A stretch of 33,072 bases of DNA from Alloalcanivorax venustensis ISO4 (GTDB lineage Bacteria; Pseudomonadota; Gammaproteobacteria; Pseudomonadales; Alcanivoracaceae), in NCBI RefSeq assembly GCF_015356855.1, contig NZ_ARXR01000030.1:1-33072 (forward strand), read 5' to 3'. The notes beneath the pieces were generated by a model. That model worked only from the letters and a program-made list of their open reading frames with translations. It did not search any database and was not told the origin of the DNA. The translations under genes were made by a program, and so were the position numbers. Below are positions 31,507 to 33,072 of the stretch, piece by piece. Numbering within the stretch: position 1 is the stretch's first letter; the number at the start of each line of letters is the position of its first letter.

Positions 31507-32967
31507 ATGGAAGAGCGAGCGGCCACCTTGCATTCCGTTTCCGCCACATCCGACAGCCACTCATCCGACCAGCGCTTTGGGCAACCCGATACCACTCCGA
31601 AAACCTACGTTCTTGATACCAATGTTCTGATCCACGATCCCAACTCGTTGCTTAATTTCGAAGAGCACCGGGTGGCGATTCCGATGACCGTACTGGAGGA
31701 ACTGGACCGCCTGAAAACCGGCAAGTCGCACACCGCCGCGGATTGCCGCGCCGCCATTCGCCAGATCGACCGGGTGCTGGGCCAGGCGACGCCGGCGGAA
31801 GTGGAAGCGGGCATCCCCATCGGCCGGGGCAACTACACCCAGGGCACGCTCACCGTGCTGATGCCGCGCGGCAGCGCCGGCGGCTCCGCGTTGCCCGACC
31901 ACCTCAACGACAACCGCATCATCAATGACGTGATGGCCATGAAGATGGCCGACCCGGACACCCGCTACGTGCTGGTGACAAAGGACATCAACATGCGCCT
32001 CAAGGCGCGCGCCTGCGGCATCGATTCGGAGGACTACCACAACGACCAGCTGGTGTCGGACATCAAGCAGCTCACGCGCGGCTACTTCGAAGTGCCCGGT
32101 TCCTTCTGGGATCAGGTCACCGAGGTGGACACCGAGCAGGTGGGCGCGGAAACCCTGCACCGGCTGCCCCACGGCCTGGTGGTGGGCGATATCCTCGGCG
32201 AGGAAGTGTATCCCAACCAGTACATACTCGATGAGCACGGCTTCGTCGGCCGCATTCTCAGTGTCGAGGGCGGCGTGGTCACGCTGCGCCACCACAAGGC
32301 GGAAACGCTGATGGAGCAGCAGGCCTGGGGCCTGCGGCCGATGAACATTCAGCAGGCGGTGGCGCTGCAACTGTTGCTGGATCCGGATATCCACCTGGTG
32401 ACGCTCACCGGCGCGGCGGGCTCGGGGAAAACCATCCTGGCGCTGGCGGCGGCCATCGAGATGACGGTGGAGCAGAAGCGTTTCAACAAGATCATCGCCA
32501 CCCGCTCCACGCCGCCCCTGGCGGAGGAGCACGGCTTTCTGCCCGGCACCGAGGAAGAGAAGATGGACCCCTGGCTGGGCGCCATCAACGACAACATCGA
32601 GGCGCTGCACCTCAACGACGAGAACCCCTCCGGCAGCATTCTGTACGTCAAGGAGCGCGCCAATATCCAGTTCAAGGCGCTCAACTACATCCGTGGCCGC
32701 AGCTTCCAGAAATCCCTGATCCTGATCGACGAAAGCCAGAACCTGACCCCGCATCAGATGAAGGCGATCATCACCCGGGCGGGGGAGGGCTCGAAGGTGG
32801 TGTGCCTGGGCAACCTGGCGCAGATCGATACGCCCTATCTGTCGCCCACCAGTTCCGGGCTGACCTATATGACGGAGCGCTTCAAGGGGTTCGTCTATGG
32901 CGGCTCGGTGAAGCTCAACGGGGTGCCGCGCTCACTGCTGGCGGAGTACGCGGAAACCTGGTTGTAG
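31507..32967 (+). CDS. PhoH2-type protein: PIN domain fused to PhoH ATPase
   Basis: A 486-residue protein joining an N-terminal PIN-type RNase domain to a PhoH P-loop ATPase, the PhoH2 architecture linked to ATP-driven RNA unwinding and cleavage. The PIN domain (about residues 33-170) shows TYVLDTNVLIHDP (Asp37), MTVLEELDRLK (Glu64/65), NDNRIINDVM and VLVTKDINMRLKA. The ATPase has Walker A TGAAGSGKTILA (302-309) and Walker B LILIDESQNLTP (about 404-415), then VVCLGNLAQIDTPYL. All motifs are intact. The ATG has AGGGG 6 bases upstream, buried in a predicted hairpin. It is distinct from the shorter YbeZ at 14865-15854, so the window carries two PhoH paralogues. Confidence 0.95.
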   Translation: MEERAATLHSVSATSDSHSSDQRFGQPDTTPKTYVLDTNVLIHDPNSLLNFEEHRVAIPMTVLEELDRLKTGKSHTAADCRAAIRQIDRVLGQATPAEVEAGIPIGRGNYTQGTLTVLMPRGSAGGSALPDHLNDNRIINDVMAMKMADPDTRYVLVTKDINMRLKARACGIDSEDYHNDQLVSDIKQLTRGYFEVPGSFWDQVTEVDTEQVGAETLHRLPHGLVVGDILGEEVYPNQYILDEHGFVGRILSVEGGVVTLRHHKAETLMEQQAWGLRPMNIQQAVALQLLLDPDIHLVTLTGAAGSGKTILALAAAIEMTVEQKRFNKIIATRSTPPLAEEHGFLPGTEEEKMDPWLGAINDNIEALHLNDENPSGSILYVKERANIQFKALNYIRGRSFQKSLILIDESQNLTPHQMKAIITRAGEGSKVVCLGNLAQIDTPYLSPTSSGLTYMTERFKGFVYGGSVKLNGVPRSLLAEYAETWL

Positions 32968-33028
32968 TAGCTATGCGGCGGGCTTCGGGTGGCGGCTCCG
33001 TAGCCCGGTTCGGTCTCGGTGCCAGTGT

Positions 33029-33072
33029 CCAGGACCCGCCGTAAATACGTCTATGTACACCTCTTGCAAGTG
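33029..33072. repeat. Possible intergenic repeat cut by the window end
   Basis: The sequence CCGCCGTAAATACGTCTATG (33037-33056) and its surroundings resemble short intergenic repeats of the GCCGTAAATACGTCCATG type that I recall from marine gammaproteobacteria. Only its beginning is present and no second copy is seen in the window, so this is a memory-based guess. Nothing else was found after phoH2. Confidence 0.3.

Noticed and set aside
32802-33044. An 80-codon plus-strand ORF at the 3' end of phoH2
   Set aside because: It overlaps phoH2 in another frame and has no motif or ribosome binding site.

Overview
The window is a high-GC bacterial chromosome segment whose gene content and order point to a gammaproteobacterium, most likely a marine hydrocarbonoclastic-type lineage near Alcanivorax. 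The genus guess is an inference from gene style, not a database match. The backbone is the familiar gammaproteobacterial housekeeping series miaB - ybeZ(phoH) - ybeY - corC - lnt - leuS - lptE - holA - proA - nadD, all on the minus strand. Here it is opened at several points by accessory genes.

Layout on the minus strand, low to high coordinate: nadD (cut by the window edge), proA, a SAM-dependent O-methyltransferase, holA (with an apparent frameshift), lptE and leuS (1-6765). Between leuS and lnt lie a plus-strand YdcF-like gene and a minus-strand sulfide-oxidation operon (7494-11777): a persulfide-dioxygenase-like metallo-beta-lactamase protein, a DUF442 domain fused to a sulfide:quinone oxidoreductase, and a SulP/STAS anion transporter. 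lnt, corC, ybeY and ybeZ follow (11901-15854). Between ybeZ and miaB is a sulfate ABC importer (sulfate-binding protein, cysT, cysW, cysA; 15999-23777). That importer is itself split between cysT and cysW by a plus-strand block (18183-21770) holding a duplicated beta-propeller lipoprotein, an ECF sigma factor and an RskA-like anti-sigma factor.

Past miaB (25218) a divergent plus-strand group encodes a SCO1-like copper chaperone, a PCuAC copper chaperone and a secreted endonuclease/exonuclease/phosphatase protein. Then come a TorF-like outer-membrane protein with two terminators, an unknown lipoprotein, an M14-type zinc peptidase and a divergent YiiX-like papain-fold protein sharing a control region with two Pho-box-like sites, an isoprenylcysteine-methyltransferase-like membrane protein, and a PIN-PhoH ATPase (PhoH2) with a structured leader.

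Functionally, sulfur recurs. One insertion oxidises sulfide and moves a sulfur oxyanion; the other imports sulfate or thiosulfate. The copper pair probably serves cytochrome c oxidase assembly. The most original structures are the sigma/anti-sigma/propeller block inside the sulfate operon, the promoter-over-terminator arrangement before the sulfide operon, a 191-bp nested REP-type palindrome before the sigma gene, and the Shine-Dalgarno-masking hairpin before phoH2. No rRNA, tRNA, CRISPR array or transposase was seen.
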